Source: Streptomyces sp. Ag109_O5-10 (GTDB lineage: Bacteria > Actinomycetota > Actinomycetes > Streptomycetales > Streptomycetaceae). From it: a stretch of 64,000 bases of DNA. Below are positions 27,065 to 34,687 of the stretch, in pieces (positions within the stretch are counted from its first letter, which is position 1; each line of letters opens with the position of its first letter). The notes below the pieces were generated by a model, which saw only the letters and a list, made by a program, of their open reading frames with translations, did not search any database and was not told the DNA's origin. The position numbers were made by a program, and so were the translations under genes. Location: NCBI RefSeq assembly GCF_900105755.1, contig NZ_FNTQ01000001.1, positions 8,742,001-8,806,000 on the forward strand. The letters are read 5' to 3'.

Positions 27065-27787
27065 ATGTGTCAGTCGGAGGAGGTCACCCGGGCCGTCCTG
27101 GCCAGGAACGACGGCCTGGCCGCGAGCCTGCGCGGCGACCTGGCCGCGCGCGGCGTCGGCGTGGTGAACCTGCTGTCCAGCCCCGGCAGCGGCAAGACCG
27201 AGCTGCTCGGCCGGGTGCTGGCCCGGGCGGGAGAGCGGGGCGTGCCCGTCGCGGCCTTCACCGCCGACCTCGCCACCGAGAACGACGCCAAGCGCCTGGC
27301 CCGTTCCGGAGCGCCGGTGAAGCAGCTGCTCACCGACGGGCTGTGCCACCTGGAGGCCCGGCAGGTCCGCGGCCACCTGGAGGGCTGGCTGCCGCCGGAG
27401 ACCGCGCTGCTGTTCGTGGAGAACGTCGGCAACCTGGTCTGCCCGGCCTCCTACGACCTCGGCGAGCACCTGCGGATCGTGCTGATGGCGGTGACCGAGG
27501 GCGAGGACAAGCCGGCGAAGTACCCCACCGCCTTCGGCTCGGCGCACCTGGTCGTGCTCACCAAGACCGACCTCGCGGGACCGGCCGGCTTCGACGAGAC
27601 CGCCTTCGCCGAGCAGGTGCGGCGGGTCAACCCCGGGGTGGAGATCGTGCGCTCCTGCGCCCGCACCGGGGAGGGCGTCGACACGGTCCTGGAGCGGGCG
27701 CTCGCCGTACGGGACGGCGCCCCGGCGCACCGGCCGCCGCTCGCCCCGCACCCGCACGGCCACGTCCACGCCCCGACCGCCTCGTGA
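27065..27787 (+). CDS. hypB: HypB, nickel-inserting GTPase
   Basis: A 240-aa SIMIBI GTPase that, with HypA, delivers Ni2+ to the hydrogenase large subunit. The P-loop is SSPGSGKT (residues 38-45). The dimer-interface metal site is in DGLCHLEARQ, with FVENVGNLVCPASYDLGEH following. The guanine motif is LTKTD. The C-terminal end is histidine-rich (HPHGHVH), a small nickel store. ATG 27065 is chosen because the protein then begins MCQSEE, close to the usual HypB start, with GGAG upstream. It overlaps hypF by 4 bp. Confidence 0.95.
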   Translation: MCQSEEVTRAVLARNDGLAASLRGDLAARGVGVVNLLSSPGSGKTELLGRVLARAGERGVPVAAFTADLATENDAKRLARSGAPVKQLLTDGLCHLEARQVRGHLEGWLPPETALLFVENVGNLVCPASYDLGEHLRIVLMAVTEGEDKPAKYPTAFGSAHLVVLTKTDLAGPAGFDETAFAEQVRRVNPGVEIVRSCARTGEGVDTVLERALAVRDGAPAHRPPLAPHPHGHVHAPTAS

Positions 27788-30147
27788 CGGCGCCCGCCAC
27801 GACGACGGCGGTCCGCCGTCGCGTCACGGTGCGCGGGACCGTGCAGGGCGTGGGATTCCGCCCCCACGTCCACCGGCTGGCCGCCGGCCTGGCGCTCACC
27901 GGGTTCGTCAGCAACACGGCGAGCGGGGTCCTCATCGAGGTCGAGGGCGCGGCGGCCGCCGTCGAACGGTTCTGCGCGCGGCTCGCCGGTGAGCCGCCGC
28001 CGCTGGCCACCGTGACCGCCGTGGCCGTCGAGGAGCTGCCGGCCACCGGGGCCGACCCGGACTTCACCATTCGCGCCACCGAGCAGTCCGTCCCGGGCCG
28101 CACCCTCCTCCCGCCCGACACCGCCACCTGCGCCGACTGCCTGCGCGAACTGGCCGCCCCGGCCGACCGCAGGCACCGCCACCCCTTCATCACCTGCACC
28201 CACTGCGGCCCCCGCTTCACCATCGCCACCGGCATGCCCTACGACCGCGCGGCCACCACCATGTCCGGCTTCCCCATGTGCCCGGCCTGCACCCGGGAGT
28301 ACGAGGCCCCGGCCGACCGCCGCTTCCACGCCCAGCCGGTGGCCTGCCCGGAGTGTGGCCCCCGGCTGCGGCTGGTGCCCGCCGCCGGCAGCGGGGTGAG
28401 AGCAGCCCGCGACGGTGACGCCCTCTCACGGGCGCGAGAGCTGCTCGCCGCGGGGCGGATCGTCGCCGTGAAGGGCATCGGCGGCTACCACCTGGCCTGC
28501 GACGCCTCCGCCGCCCCGGCCGTGGACACCCTGCGCACCCGCAAGGCACGCGGCGACAAGCCGTTCGCGGTGATGTGCGCCGACCTCGCCGAGGCGGAAC
28601 GGATCGCCGAGGTCGGGACGGCCGGACGGGCCGCGCTCACCGGCCCCCGCCGCCCCATCGTCCTGCTCCGCCCCCGTCCCGCCGCCCGGCTCGCGCCCGG
28701 CGTCTGCCCCGGCAGCCCACACCTCGGCGTCATGCTGCCCTACACCCCCGTCCACACCCTCCTCTTCGGCCTCCCCGGCGACCCGCCCGGCCCCCGTGTC
28801 CTGGTCATGACCAGCGGCAACCGCTCGGGCGAGCCCATCGTCACGGACGACGACGAGGCGCTGACCCGGCTGTCCGGCCTCGCCGACGCCTGGCTCGCCC
28901 ACGACCGGCCCATCGCCTCGCCCTGCGACGACTCCCTGCTGCGGGTCCGCGCCGACGGCACCGAACAGGTCCTGCGCCGCTCCCGCGGCTACGCGCCGCG
29001 CCCGCTGCGCCTGCCGGTCCCGGTCCGGCCCGCGCTCGCGGCCGGCGGCGACCTCAAGAACGCGCTGTGCGTGGGCGAGGGCGACCTGGCCTGGTTCGGG
29101 CCGCACATCGGCGACATGGGCGACCTGGCCACCCTGGAGGCGGCCGTGCGAGCGGAACGGCACCTGCGCCTGCTGACCGGGGTCCGCCCCGAAGTGGTCG
29201 CCGCCGACCGCCACCCCGGCTACCACTCGTCCGCCTGGGCCCGCCGCCGCGCCACCCGGTTGCGGCTCGGCAGTCCGGTGTTCGTCCAGCACCACCACGC
29301 CCACATCGCCTCCGCCATGGCCGAGGCCGGCCTCGACGGCACCGCACCCGTCATCGGCGTCGCCTTTGACGGCACCGGATACGGCGACGACGGCACCGTC
29401 TGGGGCGGCGAGGTGCTCCTCGCCGACTACACCGGCTACCGGCGCCTCGCCCACCTCGCCCCGGCCCCGCTGCCCGGCGGGGACGCGGGCGTCGCCAACC
29501 CCTGCCGGACGGCCCTTGCCCGGCTGTGGGCGGCCGGCCTGCCCTGGGACGCCGACCTGCCCAGTGTCGCCGCCTGCTCCCGTGAGGAACTCCGCGTGCT
29601 GGAGCGGCAGTTGCCGAACCAGGTCGGCTGCGTGGCCACCTCCAGCATGGGGCGCCTCTTCGACGCCGTGTCGTCCCTCGCGGGCGTGTGTCACCGCGCC
29701 GGGTACGAGGCCCAGGCCGCCCTGGAACTGGAGGCGCAGGCCTGCGCGGCCTGGGACGCGGAGACGGCCGCATACCCCTTCGGCGATACCTTCGACCCGG
29801 GCCCCGCCCTGTGCGCGATCATCGCCGACCTGCGGCGCGGCACCCCGGTGCCGGTGATCGCGGCACGCTTCCACCGCGGGGTCGCCCGGGCGGTCCTGGA
29901 CCTGTGCCGCGGAGCGCGCCGGGCCACCGGAGCGAACACCGTCGCCCTCACCGGGGGAGTCTTCGCCAACGCGCTCCTCGAGGACGCGAGCGCGGACCTG
30001 CTGCACGGCGCCGGATTCACGGTCCTGCGGCACGGCGAAGTCCCGCCGAACGACGGCGGACTGGCGCTCGGGCAGCTGGTGGTCGCGGCCCACGGACCAC
30101 GGCCCGACGACGACCGACGCAAGGCAGTCAGCGACGAGACGGAGTGA
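27784..30147 (+). CDS. hypF: HypF, carbamoyltransferase for cyanide-ligand synthesis
   Basis: A 787-aa enzyme. The N-terminal acylphosphatase domain (about 10-95, GTVQGVGFRPHVHRLA) is followed by two zinc-finger units (CADCLREL, CTHCGPRF, CPACTREY, CPECGPR), a YrdC-like domain (about 200-380, KGIGGYHLACDA) and a Kae1-like domain with the metal motif VQHHHAHIASAMAE. It makes carbamoyl-adenylate and transfers the carbamoyl group to the C-terminal cysteine of HypE. The GTG start overlaps the hypB stop by 4 bp. Length and domain order are as expected. Confidence 0.95.
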   Translation: MTAPATTTAVRRRVTVRGTVQGVGFRPHVHRLAAGLALTGFVSNTASGVLIEVEGAAAAVERFCARLAGEPPPLATVTAVAVEELPATGADPDFTIRATEQSVPGRTLLPPDTATCADCLRELAAPADRRHRHPFITCTHCGPRFTIATGMPYDRAATTMSGFPMCPACTREYEAPADRRFHAQPVACPECGPRLRLVPAAGSGVRAARDGDALSRARELLAAGRIVAVKGIGGYHLACDASAAPAVDTLRTRKARGDKPFAVMCADLAEAERIAEVGTAGRAALTGPRRPIVLLRPRPAARLAPGVCPGSPHLGVMLPYTPVHTLLFGLPGDPPGPRVLVMTSGNRSGEPIVTDDDEALTRLSGLADAWLAHDRPIASPCDDSLLRVRADGTEQVLRRSRGYAPRPLRLPVPVRPALAAGGDLKNALCVGEGDLAWFGPHIGDMGDLATLEAAVRAERHLRLLTGVRPEVVAADRHPGYHSSAWARRRATRLRLGSPVFVQHHHAHIASAMAEAGLDGTAPVIGVAFDGTGYGDDGTVWGGEVLLADYTGYRRLAHLAPAPLPGGDAGVANPCRTALARLWAAGLPWDADLPSVAACSREELRVLERQLPNQVGCVATSSMGRLFDAVSSLAGVCHRAGYEAQAALELEAQACAAWDAETAAYPFGDTFDPGPALCAIIADLRRGTPVPVIAARFHRGVARAVLDLCRGARRATGANTVALTGGVFANALLEDASADLLHGAGFTVLRHGEVPPNDGGLALGQLVVAAHGPRPDDDRRKAVSDETE

Positions 30148-30150
30148 CCC

Positions 30151-30453
30151 ATGTGCTTGGCAGTTCCCGGCAGAGTCGTGCGCATCGACGACACCGCCGA
30201 TCCCCTCACCGGCCTGATCGACTTCGGCGGGGTGCAGAAGCAGGCGTGTCTGGAGTACGTGTCGGACGTCAAGGTCGGTGAGTACGTCATCGTCCATGTG
30301 GGCTTCGCCCTGCAGCGCCTCGACGAGGAGTCGGCCCTGGCCTCCCTCAAACTCTTCGAGGAACTGGGGCTCCTGGAGGAGGAGTTCGGCGACGCCTGGC
30401 AGCAGGCGGCCCGGCAGGCGGCTCAGGGGACCGAGGGGAGCGAGGCCCGGTGA
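30151..30453 (+). CDS. hypC: HypC, hydrogenase assembly chaperone
   Basis: A 100-aa HypC/HupF/HoxL chaperone beginning with the diagnostic MCLAVPGRVV; Cys2 carries the Fe(CN)2CO unit between HypD and the large-subunit precursor. The rest is a small beta-barrel (GLIDFGGVQKQACLEYV, VGEYVIVHVGFAL) and a helix with an extra acidic/Gln tail. It lies 3 bp after hypF and overlaps hypD by 4 bp. Confidence 0.95.
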   Translation: MCLAVPGRVVRIDDTADPLTGLIDFGGVQKQACLEYVSDVKVGEYVIVHVGFALQRLDEESALASLKLFEELGLLEEEFGDAWQQAARQAAQGTEGSEAR

Positions 30454-31577
30454 AGTACCTCGACGAGTTCAACGACCCCAAGCTGGCCCGCCGGCTGCTG
30501 GACGAGATCCGGGCCACCGCCACCCGGCCCTGGGCCCTGATGGAGGTGTGCGGCGGCCAGACCCACTCCATCATCCGGCACGGCATCGACCAACTCCTGC
30601 CGGAGCAGGTCGAGTTGATCCACGGGCCGGGCTGCCCGGTGTGCGTGACCCCGCTGGAGTGCATCGACAAGGCGCTGGAGATCGCCGCCCGCCCCGACGT
30701 GATCTTCTGCTCGTTCGGCGACATGCTGCGGGTCCCCGGCACCGACCGGGACCTGTTCCGGGTCAAGGGCGAGGGCGGCGACGTCCGGGTGGTCTACTCA
30801 CCGCTCGACGCGCTCCAGCTCGCCCGCCGCCACCCGGACAGGCAGGTGGTGTTCTTCGCCATCGGCTTCGAGACCACCGCACCCGCCAACGCCATGGCCG
30901 TCCACCAGGCCAAGCGCCTCGGCCTGGCCAACTTCACCCTGCTGGTCTCCCACGTCCGGGTCCCCCCGGCCATCGAGGCCATCATGACCGCCCCCGCCTG
31001 CCGCGTTCAGGGCTTCCTGGCCGCCGGGCACGTGTGCAGTGTGATGGGCATGGCCGAGTACCCCGAACTCGCCGAACGGCACCGGGTCCCCGTCGTCGTC
31101 ACCGGCTTCGAACCGCTCGACATCCTGGAGGGCATCCGCCGCACGGTCCGCCAACTGGAGCGCGGCGAGCACCGGGTGGAGAACGCCTACGCCCGCGCCG
31201 TGCGCGCCGAAGGCAACCCGGCCGCCATCCGCATGATCGAGGAGGTCTTCGAGGTCACCGACCGGAACTGGCGCGGCATCGGCCGCATCCCCGGCAGCGG
31301 CTGGCGGCTGAGCGAGGCCTACCGCGACTTCGACGCCGAGCACCGCTTCGACGTCACCGGCATCCGCACCGAGGAACCCGCCGAGTGCCGCGCCGGCGAA
31401 GTCCTGCAAGGGCTCATCAAGCCCACCGACTGCGCGGCCTTCGGCACCACCTGCACCCCGCGCACCCCGCTCGGCGCCACCATGGTCTCCAGCGAGGGCG
31501 CCTGCGCCGCCTACTACCTCTACCGCCGGATGTCCGAACCGGCGCTCCCGCGCGAGGAGATGAACCCCGTTGGCTGA
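30450..31577 (+). CDS. hypD: HypD, Fe-S scaffold for Fe(CN)2CO assembly
   Basis: A 375-aa protein that forms the Fe(CN)2CO cofactor with HypC and HypE. Motifs are EVCGGQTHSIIRHG, the thiol pair HGPGCPVCVTP, IFCSFGDMLRVPG, GFETTAPANA, and the C-terminal [4Fe-4S] cysteines in CAAFGTTCTPRTPLG and SSEGACAAYY. The GTG start overlaps the hypC stop by 4 bp, and the end overlaps hypE by 8 bp. Confidence 0.95.
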   Translation: MKYLDEFNDPKLARRLLDEIRATATRPWALMEVCGGQTHSIIRHGIDQLLPEQVELIHGPGCPVCVTPLECIDKALEIAARPDVIFCSFGDMLRVPGTDRDLFRVKGEGGDVRVVYSPLDALQLARRHPDRQVVFFAIGFETTAPANAMAVHQAKRLGLANFTLLVSHVRVPPAIEAIMTAPACRVQGFLAAGHVCSVMGMAEYPELAERHRVPVVVTGFEPLDILEGIRRTVRQLERGEHRVENAYARAVRAEGNPAAIRMIEEVFEVTDRNWRGIGRIPGSGWRLSEAYRDFDAEHRFDVTGIRTEEPAECRAGEVLQGLIKPTDCAAFGTTCTPRTPLGATMVSSEGACAAYYLYRRMSEPALPREEMNPVG

Positions 31578-32634
31578 CCAGACCGTCGTCGACCCCGCGA
31601 ACTGGAGCTGCCCGGCGCCGATCCGCGACCAGCCGGTCGTGGTCATGGGCCACGGCGGAGGCGGCACCCTCTCCGCCGAACTGATCGAGCAGATCTTCGC
31701 CCCCGCCTACGGCAACGCCCTCCTCGCCGGGATGACCGACTCCGCCGTCCTCCAGCTCGGCGGCGCCCGCCTCGCCCTCTCCACCGACTCCTACGTCGTA
31801 CGGCCGCTGTTCTTCCCCGGCGGCTGCCTCGGCGACCTCGCCGTCAACGGCACCGTCAACGACCTGGCGATGAGCGGCGCCCGGCCCGCCTACCTCTCCG
31901 CCGCCTTCGTACTGGAGGAGGGCGTCGAGCTGTCCGTCGTCGAACGCGTCGCGCGGGCCATGGGCGCGGCGGCCGAGACGGCCGGAGTCACGATCGCCAC
32001 CGGCGACACCAAGGTGGTCGAGAGCGGCCACGGGGACGGGGTGTACGTCACCACGGCCGGCGTCGGCCTGGTCCCAGAGCGGGTCGACATCCGGCCGCAG
32101 CGGGCCCGGCCCGGCGACGCCGTCATCGTCAGCGGGCCGATCGGCCTGCACGGTGTCGCGGTGCTCAGCGTGCGCGAGGGGCTGGAGTTCGGCGTCGAGA
32201 TCGCCAGCGACACCGCGCCGCTGGCCGACCTGGTCGCCACCATGCTGGACGTCACCCCCGACGTCCACGTCCTGCGCGACCCGACCCGCGGCGGCCTGGC
32301 CGCGTCCCTGAACGAGATCGCCCGCGCCTCGGGCACCGGGGTCCGGCTCGCCGAGCGCGCCCTGCCGGTCCCGGACGCGGTCGCGGCGGCCTGCGGTTTC
32401 CTGGGCCTCGACCCGCTCTACGTCGCCAACGAGGGCAGGCTCGTGGCCTTCGTCCCGGCGGCGGACGCCGACGCGGTGCTGGAGGCGATGCGCGCCCATC
32501 CGCAGGGGACCGGCGCGACCCTGATCGGGGAATGCGTGACCGAGCACCCCGGGATGGTGGTGGTGTCGACCGGACTCGGAGGCACCCGGATCGTCGACCT
32601 CCCGCTCGGGGAGCAACTGCCCCGCATCTGCTGA
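31570..32634 (+). CDS. hypE: HypE, thiocyanate-forming maturation protein
   Basis: A 354-aa PurM-fold ATPase that dehydrates the HypF-attached carbamoyl group to thiocyanate. It ends PRIC, the conserved C-terminal cysteine that is modified. ATP/metal motifs GHGGGGTLSAELI, STDSYVV, GTVNDLAMSGA and RDPTRGGLAASLNEIA are intact. The best start is TTG 31570, preceded by GAGGAG and overlapping the hypD stop; no ATG or GTG fits as well. It is the last gene of the plus-strand operon and faces hypA across a 16-bp hairpin. Confidence 0.95.
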   Translation: MADQTVVDPANWSCPAPIRDQPVVVMGHGGGGTLSAELIEQIFAPAYGNALLAGMTDSAVLQLGGARLALSTDSYVVRPLFFPGGCLGDLAVNGTVNDLAMSGARPAYLSAAFVLEEGVELSVVERVARAMGAAAETAGVTIATGDTKVVESGHGDGVYVTTAGVGLVPERVDIRPQRARPGDAVIVSGPIGLHGVAVLSVREGLEFGVEIASDTAPLADLVATMLDVTPDVHVLRDPTRGGLAASLNEIARASGTGVRLAERALPVPDAVAAACGFLGLDPLYVANEGRLVAFVPAADADAVLEAMRAHPQGTGATLIGECVTEHPGMVVVSTGLGGTRIVDLPLGEQLPRIC

Positions 32635-32658
32635 CGACATCTCCCGAAGACGGGCGAC

Positions 32659-32700
32659 GACCCCGCCGGTGCCCGGGACCGCCAGGGCACCGGCGGGGTC
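32659..32700. terminator. Bidirectional terminator between hypE and hypA
   Basis: A perfect 16-bp stem, GACCCCGCCGGTGCCC (32659-32674) with GGGCACCGGCGGGGTC (32685-32700), and a 10-nt loop. It starts 24 nt after the hypE stop, and its far arm includes two bases of the hypA stop, so it can end transcription from both converging operons. Confidence 0.85.
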
Positions 32701-33037
32701 ATTCGACCGCGGTGATCTCCAGCTCCCGGCCGCTGCGCAGGTCCGTGGAGGGCCGGTCGCAGCGCGGGCACCAGAAGAACGGCGGCATGCCCACCGCGAA
32801 CTCCTCGGCGCACGGCCCGCACCAGGCGTGCGCGGTCACCTGTTCGACGACGAGCCGGGCGCCCGCGAGGGCGGTGCCGTCGCGGGCCACCTCGAAGGCG
32901 AAGTCCAGGGCGTCGGGGACGACCCCGGACAGTTCGCCGACCCGGACGGTCACCGCGGAGACACGGTCCGCGCCGTCCGCCCGGGCCCACTCGTCGGCCT
33001 GCTCCACGATCGCGGTCGCGATCGACAGTTCGTGCAC
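32699..33037 (-). CDS. hypA: HypA, nickel metallochaperone
   Basis: A 112-aa HypA/HybF protein. The N-terminal MHELSIA motif binds Ni2+ (His2). A structural zinc site is formed by two Cys-x2-Cys pairs, CGPC and CPRC, about 20 residues apart. It hands nickel to HypB or the hydrogenase large subunit. It is separated from the other hyp genes and stands last in the minus-strand hydrogenase gene series, 7 bp after a small membrane-protein gene. Confidence 0.95.
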   Translation of the reverse strand: MHELSIATAIVEQADEWARADGADRVSAVTVRVGELSGVVPDALDFAFEVARDGTALAGARLVVEQVTAHAWCGPCAEEFAVGMPPFFWCPRCDRPSTDLRSGRELEITAVE

Positions 33038-33044
33038 GACCGGC

Positions 33045-33239
33045 TCACGGATACCGGTGACCGGCGCGCAGCCCGCCGGCGATCCGCCAGATCCTCATCT
33101 CGCGCATCATGCTGGGGATCTCGGTGACGAACAGCGCCAGCAGCAGCGCGCCCACCACGGCGACCTCGGCGGTCAGGACCCGCTGGGCCGCCGTACCCGT
33201 TCTCTTGCGTTGCACCTTCATGTGGTCCATTCGGTTCAT
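33045..33239 (-). CDS. Small single-span membrane protein of the hydrogenase locus (64 aa)
   Basis: A 64-aa protein: a basic N-terminus (MNRMDHMKVQRKRTG), one hydrophobic helix (about residues 23-41, TAEVAVVGALLLALFVTEI) and a Met/Arg-rich segment PSMMREMRIWRIAGG. This build resembles the small DUF6893-type proteins of actinobacteria, although I cannot confirm the match. It lies between a 68-aa gene and hypA on the same strand. The position suggests a role in membrane docking or electron transfer for the hydrogenase; no such role is shown by sequence. A GGGAG lies about 8 nt before the ATG. Confidence 0.65.
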   Translation of the reverse strand: MNRMDHMKVQRKRTGTAAQRVLTAEVAVVGALLLALFVTEIPSMMREMRIWRIAGGLRAGHRYP

Positions 33240-33264
33240 GCGGGGGACTCCCTGTCGCTCTGGG

Positions 33265-33471
33265 TCATCCGGGCGGGATGTTCGGCATCACGTCCAGCAG
33301 CACGTCGTGCCGCTTCCAGTGGATGTTGGTCGAGCGCCGCGCGTCGGCGGTGCCGTCCGGGTGGTGTCCGGTCTGCTTCGTGTAGGGGCCCCTGTTGCCC
33401 TGGTGCATGCCGGGCACGTGGGACGGCGTGTCGGGCCTCGCCTGCGCGCGGCCGACCCTGATGCTTCCCAT
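33265..33471 (-). CDS. Small hydrophilic protein of the hydrogenase locus (68 aa)
   Basis: A 68-aa protein beginning MGSIRVGRAQ, with a Gly/His/Asn-rich middle (HVPGMHQGNRGPYTKQTGHH) and an end STNIHWKRHDVLLDVMPNIP. GGAG seven bases upstream of the ATG supports this start strongly. Six histidines in 68 residues suggest metal binding. There is no signal peptide and no membrane segment. It sits between the DUF5947 gene and the 64-aa membrane protein, in series with the hydrogenase structural genes. I know no function for it. A longer overlapping frame in another phase has no such start signal. Confidence 0.65.
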   Translation of the reverse strand: MGSIRVGRAQARPDTPSHVPGMHQGNRGPYTKQTGHHPDGTADARRSTNIHWKRHDVLLDVMPNIPPG

Positions 33472-33524
33472 GGGGTTCTCCTTCCTGCGCCATCCTGTGT
33501 TGCCGTTCTCCGAGGCCGCTCGGC

Positions 33525-34145
33525 TCAGGGCCGCTCGGTGAGCTCCTCGAAGAAACGCTCCACGGCCGGCCACATCCGGCCACCGCCGGACAGGCCGCGC
33601 CACTCCCGGCGGACGACGGCGAGCATGCGGAAGCAGTCGTCGACCGGGACGATCCAGTGGTGGTCGAGGCCGTGCACGGTGTTCACCAGCAGCGCCTCGA
33701 CATCGGGGGTCAGGCCGGCCAGCGGGGGGCAGCCGGCGACCGCCTGCTGCCAGGCCGCCGCGTCCACCTCCCAGCGCATGGCCCCGGCCGGGCTCGGCCC
33801 CTCTGCGGTGACCGAGCCGTCGGCCCGCGGCACGAAGAACACCAGGCCGACCGGGACCCCGAGGGCCGCGGTGTCCACCTTCGGCAGGCGGACCCGGCGG
33901 GTCGGGACCAGCCGGAACTGGCCGTCGCCCGCGCCGGTCCCGTGCCGTGCGTCGGCGAACAGCACCGAGCAGGCGCGGCAGGCACAGCGGACCTCGGCCT
34001 GCCCGGTGTCGTACAGATGCGGATGGTCCTCGGACAGCGGCTCGGCGCACAGGTCGCACACCTCCGCCCCGGCCGCCGGCCGCCGGTCGGCCGAGGAGCG
34101 GATGAGGCGGGCCAGGGCTCCGCCGGGCGGCGTGCGCGTGGTCAC
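33525..34145 (-). CDS. DUF5947-family hydrogenase-associated protein
   Basis: A 206-aa cytoplasmic protein. Near the N-terminus there are two cysteine clusters, CDLC (about 30-33) and CACRAC (about 54-59), likely to hold zinc or an Fe-S cluster. The middle is a beta-rich region (GQFRLVPTRRVRLP, VPVGLVFFVPR) and the end a helical region with WIVPVDDCFRMLAVVRREWRG. DUF5947 genes typically accompany actinobacterial hydrogenase operons. The GTG start overlaps the stop of the NifU-like gene by 4 bp. Function is unknown; a role in assembly or electron transfer is inferred from context and cysteines. Confidence 0.75.
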   Translation of the reverse strand: MTTRTPPGGALARLIRSSADRRPAAGAEVCDLCAEPLSEDHPHLYDTGQAEVRCACRACSVLFADARHGTGAGDGQFRLVPTRRVRLPKVDTAALGVPVGLVFFVPRADGSVTAEGPSPAGAMRWEVDAAAWQQAVAGCPPLAGLTPDVEALLVNTVHGLDHHWIVPVDDCFRMLAVVRREWRGLSGGGRMWPAVERFFEELTERP

Positions 34146-34687
34146 CGGGCCTCCTGGGGCCGGCGCAGGGAGTCCAGGGGGACGAAGGCGGGCGCCGGAG
34201 CCTCGGGCACCGGCTGCACGTCGGCCAGCTCGGGAGCCGCGGCGAGCACCGCCTCCCGGACGGCGTCGGTCACCTCGGTGGTACCTCCGCCGCACCCCGA
34301 GCCGCAACCGCCGCCCGTGGCCAGCCGCACCCAGCCCACCTCGCCCTCCACCCCGGCCCACTCGACGTCACCGCCGCGTTCCCGCACGGCGGGGCGCAGC
34401 CGCTCGACCGCGCGGGCGGCCCGGCGCTCGGGCGGGTCCGGGTGGATGCCGTGCAGGACCATGAGGTGGTCGAGCAGCTCGTCGTCGGCGAGCCGCTCGG
34501 CCAGGGGCGCGTCCGCCTGGTCGAGGACGCGGGCGAGGGCCTCGCCGTAGACCTCGGTCAGCAGGCGTACCGCCTCGACGGCCGAGCCGCCCGTCGGCCC
34601 CGGCGCGGACTCCAGGGTTTCCAGCAGCCCGTCGAGCCGGGCCAGCCGGGACTCGACCGCCGGGCCGTCGAGCCGCCCGTCAGCCAT
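34142..34687 (-). CDS. NifU-like protein with C-x3-C motif, hydrogenase accessory
   Basis: A 181-aa protein. Residues about 50-165 follow the C-terminal NifU fold (RPAVRERGGDVEWAGVEGEV, WVRLATGGG, VREAVLAAAPELADVQPV). In place of the usual Cys-x2-Cys it has GGGCGSGCGGG, that is Cys-x3-Cys. The N-terminal 45 residues are helical. In mycobacterial group 1h hydrogenase operons a putative Fe-S protein encoded beside the large subunit is needed for H2 oxidation; this gene, overlapping the large-subunit gene by 8 bp, is the likely counterpart. Whether it carries a cluster or inserts one is open. Confidence 0.78.
   Translation of the reverse strand: MADGRLDGPAVESRLARLDGLLETLESAPGPTGGSAVEAVRLLTEVYGEALARVLDQADAPLAERLADDELLDHLMVLHGIHPDPPERRAARAVERLRPAVRERGGDVEWAGVEGEVGWVRLATGGGCGSGCGGGTTEVTDAVREAVLAAAPELADVQPVPEAPAPAFVPLDSLRRPQEAR

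Noticed and set aside
33236..33583. 115-aa frame overlapping the 68-aa hydrogenase-locus gene
   Set aside because: The 68-aa frame has a GGAG at ideal distance and ordinary composition, while the longer frame is Arg/Pro/Gly-rich in the manner of an out-of-phase shadow.
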